Source of the DNA: Citreicoccus inhibens
GTDB lineage: Bacteria; Myxococcota; Myxococcia; Myxococcales; Myxococcaceae
Direction: 5' to 3'
Length of the DNA: 64,000 nt
Assembly (NCBI RefSeq): GCF_019039035.1
Contig: NZ_JAHNZT010000020.1
Span: 85,329-149,328, forward strand
In this document: piece after piece, positions 10,487-20,539 of the stretch
Numbering within the stretch: position 1 is the stretch's first letter
Layout of the letters: every line of letters starts with the position of its first letter
Position numbers and translations under genes: made by a program
The notes under the pieces: model-generated
The model's database searches: none
Told to the model about the DNA's origin: nothing
The model's input: the letters and a program-made list of their open reading frames with translations, nothing else

Positions 10487-10945
10487 TCAGGACAGCTTCG
10501 CGAGCTGCGCCTTGACGGCCTCGGAGATGGCCCGGCCCTCGGCGCGACCCTGGACCTTGGGGTTCACGTTCTTCATGACGGCGCCCATGTCCTTGGGGCC
10601 CTTCGCACCCACCTCAGCGATGGCGGCCTGGATGGCGGCGATCAGCTCGTCGGGGGAGAGCTGCTGGGGCAGGTAGCCCTGGAGAACGGAAATCTCCGCC
10701 TCTTCCTTGTCAGCCAACTCGGGGCGGCCACCGGCGCGGAACTGCTCGACGGAGTCCCGGCGCTGCTTGATGAGGCCCGCGATGACCTGGAGCACGCCCG
10801 CGTCGTCGAGCGCCGAGGCACCCGGCTCCACTTCCTTGTACTTCACGGAGCTCTTCAGCATCCGCAGGACGCTGGTGGTCAGTTCGTTCTTGGACCGCAT
10901 CGCGTCCTTCAGGTCCGCGTCGATGCGCTCTTTCAGGGTGGCCAT
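10487..10945 (-). CDS. yqeY: GatB/YqeY domain protein
   Basis: 152 aa, the full length for stand-alone YqeY. It shows the typical start LKERIDADLKDAMRSKNE, the central helical part ending QGYLPQQLSPDELIAAI, and the GatB-type C-terminal helix bundle with MGAVMKNVNPKVQGRAEGR. The domain is the tRNA-binding tail of the GatB amidotransferase subunit, but the free protein's biochemical role is not established. In many bacteria it lies next to rpsU; here it is between rpsU and dnaG, 105 bp after rpsU. Confidence 0.93.
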   Translation of the reverse strand: MATLKERIDADLKDAMRSKNELTTSVLRMLKSSVKYKEVEPGASALDDAGVLQVIAGLIKQRRDSVEQFRAGGRPELADKEEAEISVLQGYLPQQLSPDELIAAIQAAIAEVGAKGPKDMGAVMKNVNPKVQGRAEGRAISEAVKAQLAKLS

Positions 10946-11050
10946 GTTCGGGACTCCCGGAGGTGGCGGGAAAGGGTACGGCGGGAACTGCGAGCGACGG
11001 GAGCCAGGGTTCCGACTGACGAAACCCCGGCTCCTCGGCGCGAGGCGCGC

Positions 11051-11245
11051 TTAGTACGACTTGCGGGCCTTCTTGACGGCGCGCTTCTTGGCGGCGAGCG
11101 CCTTCTTCTTGCGCTTCACGGAAGGCTTCTCGTAGTGCTCGCGCTTGCGGATCTCGGAGAGGATTCCGGCCTTCTCGGTGGCCTTCTTGAAGCGCTTCAG
11201 GGCGCTCTCGATGGACTCACCTTCCTTGACTCGAATACCGGGCAT
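11051..11245 (-). CDS. rpsU: 30S ribosomal protein S21
   Basis: 64 aa basic protein of the small subunit platform that helps mRNA-rRNA base pairing at initiation. The start [20 protein letters not shown] and the Lys/Arg-rich tail ([14 protein letters not shown]) are diagnostic. The ATG at 11245 has an excellent GGAGGTGAC ribosome site; the longer open frame upstream to 11329 runs through the promoter and is not used. It is the first gene of the macromolecular-synthesis operon. Confidence 0.97.
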   Translation of the reverse strand: MPGIRVKEGESIESALKRFKKATEKAGILSEIRKREHYEKPSVKRKKKALAAKKRAVKKARKSY

Positions 11246-11301
11246 ACTGTCACCTCCTTCCGCCGATGCTGGAATGTAGGACTTCCTGAAAAGGGCAGGG
11301 G

Positions 11302-11329
11302 GTATTACCCAGCGGCCCGCAAAACGCAA
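11302..11329 (-). promoter_or_regulatory. Probable promoter of the rpsU operon
   Basis: TTGCGT (11324-11329) and TAATAC (11302-11307) on the minus strand are separated by 16 bases, and the -10 lies 57 bases before the rpsU start codon. This is a near-consensus housekeeping promoter, suiting an operon that encodes the housekeeping sigma factor itself. Confidence 0.55.
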
Positions 11330-11377
11330 GGACGCACGACCAAAACCCTGCGTTCACTGGGCTACACTGTCCACTTC

Positions 11378-12958
11378 GTGAGTCCCGCCCTCCTCCTGAT
11401 GGTGCTGCTGGCGGCCGGCCAGCAGCGTGGCAGCACGGGTGCCGCGGCCTGCTGGGTGTCCTGTCAGCGACACGTGACAGACCGCGCGCTGCGGGCGCAG
11501 GCGTATGCGCGCTGCATGACGGGCGGGCGCGTGGACTCGTGGCTGTCCGTCATCGGTTCACAGGGCGAGGACCGCCGGGTGCTGGCGTCGGCGCGCACGG
11601 ATCCGGACTGGCGCGTGCGCTGGGGCGCGGTGAAGGCGGAGGCGCGCAGCCGAGGCGTCACCGAGCGCCGCGTGTTGGCGGACTGGGTGGTGGACACCTC
11701 TCCGGGAGCGGATCTCGACGCGTGCCTCACCGCCGCGCGCGCCGCGGCCGAGCAGGGACAGTCCACCGCGGACTTCCTCAAAGAGGCGGGCTCGCGAGGG
11801 CCGGCCGCCGCCGCGCGGGTGTGGGCGCGCCGCGACGCCATCCGCGAGGCGCTGGAGCTGGAGTTGTACGCCACGGACGAGTCCGTGCGCCCGGCCGCGC
11901 TCGCGCACCTGGGGGTCTTCTTGAGTCGCTCGCCCGCGCGAGTGGTGCTGGAGGCGATGGCGGGGCGGCCCGCGGCGGGGGATGCCACCGTGGCCGCGTC
12001 CCTCAAGGCCGTGGCCACCCGGCGACAGACCTCCGTGGGGCAGTTGCTCTTGAGCGAGGCGCGGCCCGCGGACGAGGCCCGCGTCAATCGCCTGTTCGCG
12101 GTGTACTCGCAGGAACTGGATGCGCTCCGGCCGCAGCTCACCTCGGCGGACGCGAGCGTGCGGCGTGGGGCGCTCGCCTCGCTGCGAATCTATGGGCCGC
12201 TGGCGCGCAAGGAACTCGAGGCCGCGCTGGGGGATGACGACCGCCGCGCGCGTGAGCTGGCGGCGCGCGCGCTGTCTGATGGGAGTGGGGGACGGGTCTA
12301 CCTGGCCAGGCAGCTCCAGGGCGCGACGACCGGAGAGAGCGCGCGCCCGTGGTTGGAGGTCCTGGCGCGGGACAAGGGCTGCGCGGCGTTGCTGCACGGG
12401 GTGGCCTCGGACAAGGCCCGGCCGCCGGCGGTGCGCGGCGAGGCCGTGGCCCTGCTGGGCGATTGTCCCGAGAGCGCGCGCGACAGCCGCAAGCTGGGGA
12501 GCTACCTGTCGGATCCCTCCTCCGAGGTTCGGGCGGGGGCCGTGCGCGCGCTGGCGTCCATGCCGCGCAGTGCCGAGGGGGCGCAGGCCGCGACGCACGC
12601 GCTGGAGGACCCCGCGCCTGAAGTGGTGGCGGCGGCGCTGGACGCGGTGGCGGATCCTCGTCAGTCAACGCACGGGGATGATGCCGCGGAGTTGCTGGGC
12701 TCGGAGCATCCGGTGGTTCGCGCCGCCGCCGCCCGGGCGCTGGAGCGCATTGGCCGCCCTCCTCACGTGAAGGCGCTGGCGGAGTGCCTGCGCGAGGACC
12801 CCGTGGTGGCAGTGCGCGTGGCCGCGGCGCAGGCGCTGGCCAACATCGGGGGGCCGCTCGCGGTCGCCGCGCTGTCCGCGGCGGTCAGCCACGACGCGGA
12901 CACTCACGTCCAGCACGTCTCTCGCGAAGGGCTGCGCCGGTTGGGGTTCACGCGGTAG
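11378..12958 (+). CDS. HEAT-repeat protein, probably exported
   Basis: 526 aa from the GTG at 11378 (an ATG at 11399 is an alternative). The first 20 residues form a hydrophobic signal-like segment (SPALLLMVLLAAG), then a Cys pair (CWVSCQRHV). From about residue 60 to the end the protein is a run of roughly ten 30-residue alpha-helical repeats of the PBS-lyase/HEAT type, such as SVRRGALASLRIYGPLARKELEAAL. Such solenoids bind other proteins. The frame stays open far upstream into yqeY but that part is antisense. It is divergent from rpsU with a 132-bp gap and convergent with the GGDEF gene. The partner is unknown. Confidence 0.8.
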   Translation: MSPALLLMVLLAAGQQRGSTGAAACWVSCQRHVTDRALRAQAYARCMTGGRVDSWLSVIGSQGEDRRVLASARTDPDWRVRWGAVKAEARSRGVTERRVLADWVVDTSPGADLDACLTAARAAAEQGQSTADFLKEAGSRGPAAAARVWARRDAIREALELELYATDESVRPAALAHLGVFLSRSPARVVLEAMAGRPAAGDATVAASLKAVATRRQTSVGQLLLSEARPADEARVNRLFAVYSQELDALRPQLTSADASVRRGALASLRIYGPLARKELEAALGDDDRRARELAARALSDGSGGRVYLARQLQGATTGESARPWLEVLARDKGCAALLHGVASDKARPPAVRGEAVALLGDCPESARDSRKLGSYLSDPSSEVRAGAVRALASMPRSAEGAQAATHALEDPAPEVVAAALDAVADPRQSTHGDDAAELLGSEHPVVRAAAARALERIGRPPHVKALAECLREDPVVAVRVAAAQALANIGGPLAVAALSAAVSHDADTHVQHVSREGLRRLGFTR

Positions 12959-12970
12959 CGCGTGGAGGCT

Positions 12971-13882
12971 TCAGGGGCCGCTGATGCTGCGGCCGTCCAC
13001 GCGGTTACGGCCCGCGTGCTTGGCCCGGTACAGGTACTTGTCCGCGGCGCCGATGATGTCCTCCGGCTGGGAGAAGTCCGAGTCGAGCAGCGTGGCCACG
13101 CCCAGGCTGATGGACACCTTGATGGGCGTGCCGCTGAACATGAAGTCGCTGCGGTCCACCGCCACGCGGCAGCGCTCGGCGCACGCGAGCGCGGCGTCCT
13201 CGGCGGACTCGCGCAGCATGAGGGCGAACTCCTCGCCGCCGTAGCGGGCCAGGAGGTCCTCGGTGCGCACCGTGTCGCTGACCCGCTGCGCGATGCGCGT
13301 CAGCACGAAGTCGCCGGCGGGGTGGCCGTAGACGTCGTTGATGCGCTTGAAGTGGTCCACGTCGAAGAGCACCAGCGACAGCGGCACCTGGTGGCGCAGG
13401 CAGTACGCGAACTCCTTGCGCAGCGTCTCCATGAAGTACTTCTTGTTGTAGAGGCGGGTGAGGCCGTCGCGGGTGGCGGACTCGTAGATGCTGCGCTGGT
13501 ACTGCTCCTCCAGCGCGTCCTGGATGGAGAACTTCAGGACGGTGTTCGAGCCGATCTGGATCTTGTCCCCGTCATAGAGCGGCGCCGCGCTGACCTTCAG
13601 CCCGTTGAGATAGGTGCCGTTGGTGCTGCCCAGGTCCACCAACTGGAAGCGGCCATCCCCGATGGCCACCACCTTGGCGTGCTTGCGCGAGATTCCGTCG
13701 TCTTCGACCTGGAACTGGGCCTCGGCCGAGCGGCCAAGCACCACTTCCGAGCGATCCAGCTTGAACATCCGTCCAATGCCCGCCGCGGACTTGGCGCTGA
13801 TGACGATCAGATACGCGCTCTGCTGCTGGGCGCTGCCCAGCAGGTCCGAAATGGAATGGACGGAAGTTTTCTCCTCGGACAT
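12971..13882 (-). CDS. FHA-GGDEF diguanylate cyclase
   Basis: 303 aa. An N-terminal forkhead-associated domain at about 25-120 contains the expected VVLGRS, GISRKHA and STNGTYLNG motifs for phosphothreonine binding. A GGDEF domain occupies about 138-300. The catalytic motif is GGEEF (215-219), the substrate helix FDVDHFKRIND is intact, and the inhibitory site RxxD is present at 206-209, so the protein should make c-di-GMP with product feedback. This links Ser/Thr-kinase signalling to c-di-GMP output. The ATG at 13882 is chosen because GGGAGA lies just upstream; earlier in-frame starts exist. Confidence 0.93.
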   Translation of the reverse strand: MSEEKTSVHSISDLLGSAQQQSAYLIVISAKSAAGIGRMFKLDRSEVVLGRSAEAQFQVEDDGISRKHAKVVAIGDGRFQLVDLGSTNGTYLNGLKVSAAPLYDGDKIQIGSNTVLKFSIQDALEEQYQRSIYESATRDGLTRLYNKKYFMETLRKEFAYCLRHQVPLSLVLFDVDHFKRINDVYGHPAGDFVLTRIAQRVSDTVRTEDLLARYGGEEFALMLRESAEDAALACAERCRVAVDRSDFMFSGTPIKVSISLGVATLLDSDFSQPEDIIGAADKYLYRAKHAGRNRVDGRSISGP

Positions 13883-13954
13883 CGCGTCTCCCATCTTAGG
13901 GGCCGCCATTTCGCGGCGGCAAGCTCGCCGCCTCATGGATCGCCACCCGGCGTG

Positions 13955-15016
13955 TCACTTCGCTCGCGCGGACCGCGCGTTCCGGCGCCGCGCCGGGGAG
14001 GGTGGGGGAACTGTCAGGCGCCCGACGGTCAGTTCGCCCGCCACCGGCGTCTGGAGGAAGCGGGTGAGGGCCTCGGGCGAGTTCGGGTGGTAGGCCAGCC
14101 CCTGCATCAGCTTCACCAGGGCCGCCGAGGGGGTCATGTCCGCGGCCCCCACCGCGCCCTCGGCCAGCGCCGCCGCGCCGGACTCGTAGAGCGACAGGTC
14201 CACCCCGTTGCGGTGCGCCTGACTCACCACCAGCACCGGCACCCCGCGCTCCCGGGCCTGGGTGAACAGCGGGCGCAGCGAACGGCCGAGCTCCGGATCG
14301 ATGGGGAAGTTCCCCGCCCCATACGCCTCCACCACGAACCCCTTCACGTGCGGCAGGAGCTGCAGCGGCAGCGCCGGATCCAGCCCCGGGTACACCTTGA
14401 GGAGGAAGACGCGCGAGTCGAGCCGCTCGAAGAGGCGGAAGGGGCCTCGGGCCTTGAGCCCCGGTTCGAAGGTGGCGTCCACGCCCAGCGTGCCCAGCAC
14501 CGGGAAGTTGGGGCTCTCGAAGGCGTCGTACTCGGCCACCTTCACCTTGCGCGTGCGGTTGCCCCGGTAGAGGTGCGAGTCGAAGCAGATGGTCACCTCG
14601 CGCGGACCCTGGAGCGCGGAGAGGACCGCGTCGATGAGGTTGAGCCGCGCGTCCGAGCGGATCTCCCCCAGCGGTCGCTGCGAGCCCGTCAGCACCACGG
14701 GGCAGGGCGGGTTGCGCAGCATGAACGACAGCGCGCTGGCCGTGTGCGCGAGCGTGTCCGTGCCATGGGTCACCACCGCCCCGTCGAAGTGGGACAGGCG
14801 CTGGTGGAGGTGCGCGGCCATGCGGCTCCACAGCTCGGGCTGCATCTCCGAGCTGTCGACGTTGCAGAACAGCTCCAGCTCGATGTCGGCGAGCTGGAAC
14901 AGCTCTGGGGCGCGCTTGCGGAGCGTCTTGAAGAAGGCCGCGGGACGCAGGGCAGACGGGCGTCCTCCGGCCATCCCCAAGGTTCCACCGGTGTGAAGGA
15001 GCAGGACTCTGGGCAT
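13955..15016 (-). CDS. ansA: Type I L-asparaginase
   Basis: 353 aa cytoplasmic-type asparaginase that hydrolyses L-asparagine to aspartate and ammonia. Both catalytic threonine motifs are present: VLLLHTGGTLGM near the N-terminus and AVVTHGTDTLAHTA, with the catalytic Lys region SQRPLGEIRSDARLN. There is no signal peptide. The start at 15016 lies 54 bp from the divergent DsbA-like gene, so the two probably share a promoter region. The 20-residue C-terminal extension is Pro/Arg-rich and disordered. Confidence 0.93.
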   Translation of the reverse strand: MPRVLLLHTGGTLGMAGGRPSALRPAAFFKTLRKRAPELFQLADIELELFCNVDSSEMQPELWSRMAAHLHQRLSHFDGAVVTHGTDTLAHTASALSFMLRNPPCPVVLTGSQRPLGEIRSDARLNLIDAVLSALQGPREVTICFDSHLYRGNRTRKVKVAEYDAFESPNFPVLGTLGVDATFEPGLKARGPFRLFERLDSRVFLLKVYPGLDPALPLQLLPHVKGFVVEAYGAGNFPIDPELGRSLRPLFTQARERGVPVLVVSQAHRNGVDLSLYESGAAALAEGAVGAADMTPSAALVKLMQGLAYHPNSPEALTRFLQTPVAGELTVGRLTVPPPSPARRRNARSARAK

Positions 15017-15070
15017 GGGCAAGGGACCCTCCCCTGCCAAAGCCTGCCTTCCTTTACAAGCTTTGCGCGC

Positions 15071-16114
15071 ATGGCTAAGACCCGCGGCGTGCTCCTCCCC
15101 TGCTGGAAGCGTGTCATTCCTCTGCTGGCCGCCATGGTCCTGACGGGCCCCGCCTGCACCCAGAACCCCCCGTCCGCCGCCGCGCCGCCGCCCGCTCCCG
15201 CCCCGAGCGAGTCCCTGGCCACCTCGGTGCCGCTGCCGACGTCTCCGACCGGCACCGCCACGCCCACTTCGGGCACGCCCGCCGCGGCCACTCCGTCGTC
15301 GGATCCCGCTGCGGTGCTCACCGGCATCCCGGGGATGGACTTCTCGGCGCTGTCGCCGGCCGCCAGGCGCGAGCTGGCCACGGTGATGAGCGACGAGTTC
15401 TGCTACTGCGGCTGCCCCCACACCCTGGGCGCCTGCCTCAAGGGCCACACGAACTGCAAGCACGCCAAGCGCATGGCCCGGCTGGCCGCGCGCATGGTGG
15501 CGGATGGCGGTCCGGCCACCGAGGTCATCGTCACGTTGTCCAAGTACTACGCCTCGTTCCGCGAGCCGCGCGCCCAGCTGAAGGTGGATCCGCGCATGTG
15601 CCAGGGCGACCCCAAGGCCCCGGTGACGGTGGCCGAGTTCTCCGACTTCGAGTGCCCGTTCTGCGGCAAGGCCCGGCCCATTCTGGAGGGCTTCGCGAAG
15701 AAGAACGCGGGGCAGGTGCGCTTCTGCTACCTGCCGTTCCCCTTGTCCATGCACGCCAACGCCATCCCCGCGGGGCAGGCGGCGCTGTGGGCGCGCGACC
15801 AGGGCAAGTTCTGGGAGATGCACGACGCCCTCTTCGAGCACCAGGAGAACCTCAAGCCCGAGTCGCTCCCCGCGCTGGCCAAGTCGCTGGGCCTGGATGG
15901 CGCCAAGCTGGCCGCGGTGCTGAAGACGGACCAGTACAAGCAGGAGCTGGAGGGGTTCCGCGCCCAGGGGCGCTCGGCCGCGATCACGGGCACGCCGTCC
16001 GTGTTCTTCAACGGGCGCTTCTATGACCTGGGCTACGAGGCGGAGATGCTCGCCCACAGCCTGGAGGACGAGCTGGAGTGGCGCACCAACAACAACGCCT
16101 GGTCCGCTGACTGA
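15071..16114 (+). CDS. DsbA-family thiol oxidoreductase with Cys-rich N-domain
   Basis: 347 aa. A membrane-proximal signal with weak lipobox (VLTGPAC, Cys29) is followed by a 60-residue Pro/Ala/Thr linker. A Cys-rich module (residues 105-162: Cys111, 113, 115, 122, 129, then His131) comes next and resembles the PCYCGC-like or CcmH-like heme or metal modules. The C-terminal part (175-340) is a DsbA/thioredoxin fold with active site CPFC (195-198) and cis-Pro in TGTPSVFFNG. Such proteins form or isomerise disulfides in the periplasm. The N-module may deliver electrons or metal to the CPFC site, an inference from the fusion. It is followed after 7 bp by the DUF4388 gene. Confidence 0.88.
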   Translation: MAKTRGVLLPCWKRVIPLLAAMVLTGPACTQNPPSAAAPPPAPAPSESLATSVPLPTSPTGTATPTSGTPAAATPSSDPAAVLTGIPGMDFSALSPAARRELATVMSDEFCYCGCPHTLGACLKGHTNCKHAKRMARLAARMVADGGPATEVIVTLSKYYASFREPRAQLKVDPRMCQGDPKAPVTVAEFSDFECPFCGKARPILEGFAKKNAGQVRFCYLPFPLSMHANAIPAGQAALWARDQGKFWEMHDALFEHQENLKPESLPALAKSLGLDGAKLAAVLKTDQYKQELEGFRAQGRSAAITGTPSVFFNGRFYDLGYEAEMLAHSLEDELEWRTNNNAWSAD

Positions 16115-16121
16115 CGCGGGG

Positions 16122-17453
16122 ATGACGCAACGCTTCCGCATCGAAGGGGCCTCGCAGCTGGTTCCCGAGGACCGCATGGGGCCGGCGCCGTTGTCGGGGC
16201 GCTCGGGGGCCTATGCGCTGTTGCCCACCACGCCGGACCTGCTCGTCTTCTCCCGGACGCCGCCGCAGGGGGGCTCCATCCCCACGCCGCGCGTGGTGCT
16301 GGCGGGGGACGCGGGGGGCTTCCCGCTGTCGGACCTCATCGCGTTCCTGAGCCAGTCGCGCTGGAGCGGCGTCATCCGGGTGCATACGCCGGGTGGCGAG
16401 CGAACGGTCCTGTTTCGCGAGGGCGAGGTTCGCGGCGCCAGCTCGGATGATCCGGCGGACCGGCTGGGCGAGGTGCTCGTGCGCCTGGGCTACGTGGAGC
16501 GGGCCGTCGTCGAGCAGGTGCTGCGCGAGCAGCCACCCTCGAAGGTGGGGCGCGCGCTGGTGGAGCGGGGCGTGCTGCAGGCGCATGACCTGTTCAAGTG
16601 CGTCACGCATCAGGTCAGCGAGATCTTCCACGCCATCGTGCTGTGCCGCGAGGGCGCCTTCTTCCTCATCGATCAGCCGATGGACGAGAAGACAGGGCAC
16701 ACCATCCAGCTCTCCACGCAGAGCCTGCTGATGGACAGCATCCGGAAGATTGACGAGATGGCGCACTTCCGGAAGCGCATCCCCCACGGGCGCCTGTACG
16801 TCACGCGCAAGCGCCCCTCGGACGGCAAGCTGGAGGAGGACGAGGACCGGGTGCTGGCCCTGCTGGACGGGCGGCGCACCATCCTGGAGCTGGGCCACGC
16901 CGCGAAGCTGTCCGAGTTCGACGCGACCAAGGTCGTCTTCCGTCTGTTGGAAGGTGGCTTCGCGGCGCTGTCGGACAAGCCTACGGGGGCGCCACCCACG
17001 GCCGCGCCCGTGGAGAAGCGCCCCGTTGCGCCCGTGCCGGCGGCGCGGCCGGTGCCCACGCCTCGGCCCGCTCCGGTGGATGCGCGCCCCGTGGCGCGGG
17101 TCTTCAACTTCATCTTCCGCGAGATTCGCGACGAGGTGTCGCGGCAGGGCATGGACCGCGAGTTCATCGCCGCGGCCAACGCGGCGCTCTCGGGCCAGGC
17201 GCTGTCGTCCTCGCCCGTGTTGCAAGGCCTGGCCTTCGCCGCGGACGGCAGCCTGCCCGAGGCCCAGCTCCTGGAGGCGTTTGAGCGCCACCGCGCGGCG
17301 CTTGGCAGTGAGCCGCTGGCGTCCTTCAAGCAGGCCCTCAGTGACGTGATGTTCTTCCTCCTCTTCCAAGCCGGCGAGCTGTTGGAGTCCCGCGCGGATG
17401 AGGATCTCGCCCGGCGCGTGAAAGAGCTTCTCGCGACCCTTGAGGCATCGTGA
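16122..17453 (+). CDS. DUF4388 (PATAN) domain protein
   Basis: 443 aa starting at the ATG after GGGG, 7 bp past the DsbA-like stop. The N-terminal 50 residues are variable. A DUF4388 domain follows (about 65-220: FPLSDLIAFLSQSRWSGVIRV, TVLFREGEVRGASSD), a module common in Myxococcota and probably used in signal relay. A second region (about 235-300) with LLDGRRTILELGHAAKLSEF looks like the winged-helix-like follow-on domain. A Pro-rich linker (320-350) leads to a helical C-terminal domain. There is no enzymatic motif. Its stop overlaps the truD start by 4 bases, so the two are translationally coupled. Confidence 0.88.
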   Translation: MTQRFRIEGASQLVPEDRMGPAPLSGRSGAYALLPTTPDLLVFSRTPPQGGSIPTPRVVLAGDAGGFPLSDLIAFLSQSRWSGVIRVHTPGGERTVLFREGEVRGASSDDPADRLGEVLVRLGYVERAVVEQVLREQPPSKVGRALVERGVLQAHDLFKCVTHQVSEIFHAIVLCREGAFFLIDQPMDEKTGHTIQLSTQSLLMDSIRKIDEMAHFRKRIPHGRLYVTRKRPSDGKLEEDEDRVLALLDGRRTILELGHAAKLSEFDATKVVFRLLEGGFAALSDKPTGAPPTAAPVEKRPVAPVPAARPVPTPRPAPVDARPVARVFNFIFREIRDEVSRQGMDREFIAAANAALSGQALSSSPVLQGLAFAADGSLPEAQLLEAFERHRAALGSEPLASFKQALSDVMFFLLFQAGELLESRADEDLARRVKELLATLEAS

Positions 17454-18472
17454 CGGACAGCAGTCTTCCGCGGTTGACCGCGGACGTTCCCGGTTGTGGT
17501 GGTGGTTTCAAACTGGCGCCTGAGGACTTCGAGGTGGAGGAGCTTCCCGCCTACCTCCCCTCCGGAGAGGGCACGCACCTGTACCTCTGGGTGGAGAAGC
17601 GCGGGCGCGACACGCGCGAGGTGGTGCGCGGGTTGTCCCAGGCGCTCGGCGTTCGCGAGGACGACGTGGGCGTGGCGGGAATGAAGGACCGCCAGGCCGT
17701 CACGCGCCAGTGGCTGTCCGTGCCCGCCATCGCCGAGCCACGGCTGGGCGAGTTCTCGCTGGAGGGCGTGCGCGTGTTGGAGGCGCGGCGGCACGGCAAC
17801 AAGCTCAGGACGGGGCACCTGCGTGGCAACCGCTTCCGCCTGCGCGTGCGTGACGTGAAGGACCTGGACGCGGCGCGCGAGACGTTCGCGCGGCTGTCCT
17901 CGCAGGGCGTGCCCAACTACTTCGGGGAGCAGCGCTTCGGCCGGGCTGGCGACAACGCGGACCAGGGCAAGCTGCTCATCCTGGGACAGCGTCTGCCCAA
18001 GCGGCCGGACCGTTTCCAGCGCAAGCTCTTCCTGTCCGCCTTCCAGTCTCGCCTCTTCAACCGCGCGCTGGTGTTGCGCCTGCTGGCTGGGACGTTCGCC
18101 ACCGCCCTGCGCGGAGACGTGCTGCGCAAGGAGGAGACGGGCGGTCTGTTTGTCTGCGAGGCCCCGGAGGTGGATGGCCCTCGCGTGGCCTCGTTCGAGG
18201 TGAGCCCCGCCGGCCCGCTGTTCGGTCCGAAGATGACGGCCGCGCAGGGCGAGGTCGCCGAATGGGAGGCGCGCCTGCTCGCGGAGGAGGGCGTCACCGC
18301 GAGCGACTTCCAGCGTGGCGGTGGTGAGACGGAGGGCAGCCGGCGGCCCTACCGCGTGCGCCTGGGCTCGCCCGTGCTCACGCCCGAGGGCGCAGACATG
18401 TGGCTGACGTTCGAGCTGCCCCGCGGCTCCTACGCCACCGAGGTCCTTCACGAGTTGCTGAAGGACGGCTGA
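17450..18472 (+). CDS. truD: tRNA pseudouridine synthase TruD
   Basis: 340 aa, the normal size. It converts U13 in tRNA-Glu to pseudouridine. The nucleophile Asp80 sits in GMKDRQA, the family's motif; the phenylalanine-containing NYFGEQRFGR motif and the C-terminal TRUD insertion are present. It starts with GTG at 17450 inside the stop of the preceding gene (GTGA overlap). It is convergent with the OmpA lipoprotein gene and separated from it by two terminator hairpins. Confidence 0.95.
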   Translation: MTDSSLPRLTADVPGCGGGFKLAPEDFEVEELPAYLPSGEGTHLYLWVEKRGRDTREVVRGLSQALGVREDDVGVAGMKDRQAVTRQWLSVPAIAEPRLGEFSLEGVRVLEARRHGNKLRTGHLRGNRFRLRVRDVKDLDAARETFARLSSQGVPNYFGEQRFGRAGDNADQGKLLILGQRLPKRPDRFQRKLFLSAFQSRLFNRALVLRLLAGTFATALRGDVLRKEETGGLFVCEAPEVDGPRVASFEVSPAGPLFGPKMTAAQGEVAEWEARLLAEEGVTASDFQRGGGETEGSRRPYRVRLGSPVLTPEGADMWLTFELPRGSYATEVLHELLKDG

Positions 18473-18559
18473 AGGCCGACGCTCGAGCCGCCCCGCGGCT
18501 CGTGCGCCCTCGAGAACCCTCTTCAGCCTGCGAAGGCCAGCTGACCTGTCGATGTGACA

Positions 18560-18592
18560 GCGCCTCCGCGAGAGAGGGCTCTCGGGAGGCGC
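18560..18592. terminator. Bidirectional hairpin between truD and the OmpA gene
   Basis: A 14-bp stem with a single bulged base (18560-18574 against 18579-18592) and a 4-base loop sits in the convergent gap. It can serve transcripts from both sides. Confidence 0.65.
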
Positions 18593-18602
18593 GGGTGAGA
18601 CG

Positions 18603-18620
18603 GTCCGCCGTGGGGCGGAC
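18603..18620 (-). terminator. Second hairpin next to the OmpA stop
   Basis: Perfect 7-bp arms GTCCGCC/GGCGGAC with a GTGG loop lie 5 bases from the stop codon of the minus-strand OmpA gene, positioned as its own terminator. Confidence 0.6.
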
Positions 18621-18625
18621 TCTGG

Positions 18626-20059
<1,434 letters not shown>

Positions 20060-20076
20060 CGGGGGGCGCTCGGGCG

Positions 20077-20391
20077 TCACGGGTTCTGGGGACGGGCGGG
20101 TGCGTCGGTGCCGGCCGCGGCCATGGACTTTTCGCGCGCCTCGTTGGCGAAGCGGGCGGCCTTCACCGCGAAGTCCACGCCGGCCTGGTAGTCCGAGTAG
20201 CCCACCTCTTCGCGCGCCTTCTGCAGGTAGAGATTGGCGGCGGTCCACTCGTAGGGCGCCTCCTTCTCCGCGCCGGCCGTGCGCGCGGCTTGAATCTGCA
20301 CCTCGGCGTCGAGGAGGTTCGCGGTGGTCTTCACCGGGCCGCATGCGGCCAGCGCACCCGCTACCGTCAACAGGACCGACAGCCTCTTCAT
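20077..20391 (-). CDS. DUF4398 lipoprotein
   Basis: 104 aa. The signal MKRLSVLLTVAGALAACG has a clear lipobox. The mature part is one long helical hairpin with LLDAEVQIQAARTAGAEKEAPYEW, then YLQKAREEVGYSDY and a third helix. This is the pattern of DUF4398, also seen in the N-terminal part of the OmpA protein encoded downstream. First gene of the two-gene operon with that OmpA lipoprotein, so the pair probably interact in the envelope; that is an inference from shared domain and spacing. Confidence 0.85.
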   Translation of the reverse strand: MKRLSVLLTVAGALAACGPVKTTANLLDAEVQIQAARTAGAEKEAPYEWTAANLYLQKAREEVGYSDYQAGVDFAVKAARFANEAREKSMAAAGTDAPARPQNP

Positions 20392-20539
20392 AGGGTGGGG
20401 CCTCGCAGAAGGAGTCAGGGTCGGTCGTATCAATCGCCCCCCGGGGGGTCAAGAATCGGGCAGACCCGAGCAGGCGGGAAGGCTCGGCGGAGTCCGACTC
20501 TTTGACGGATGCCCCCATGCTTGCCATCGTCCCCGTCCC

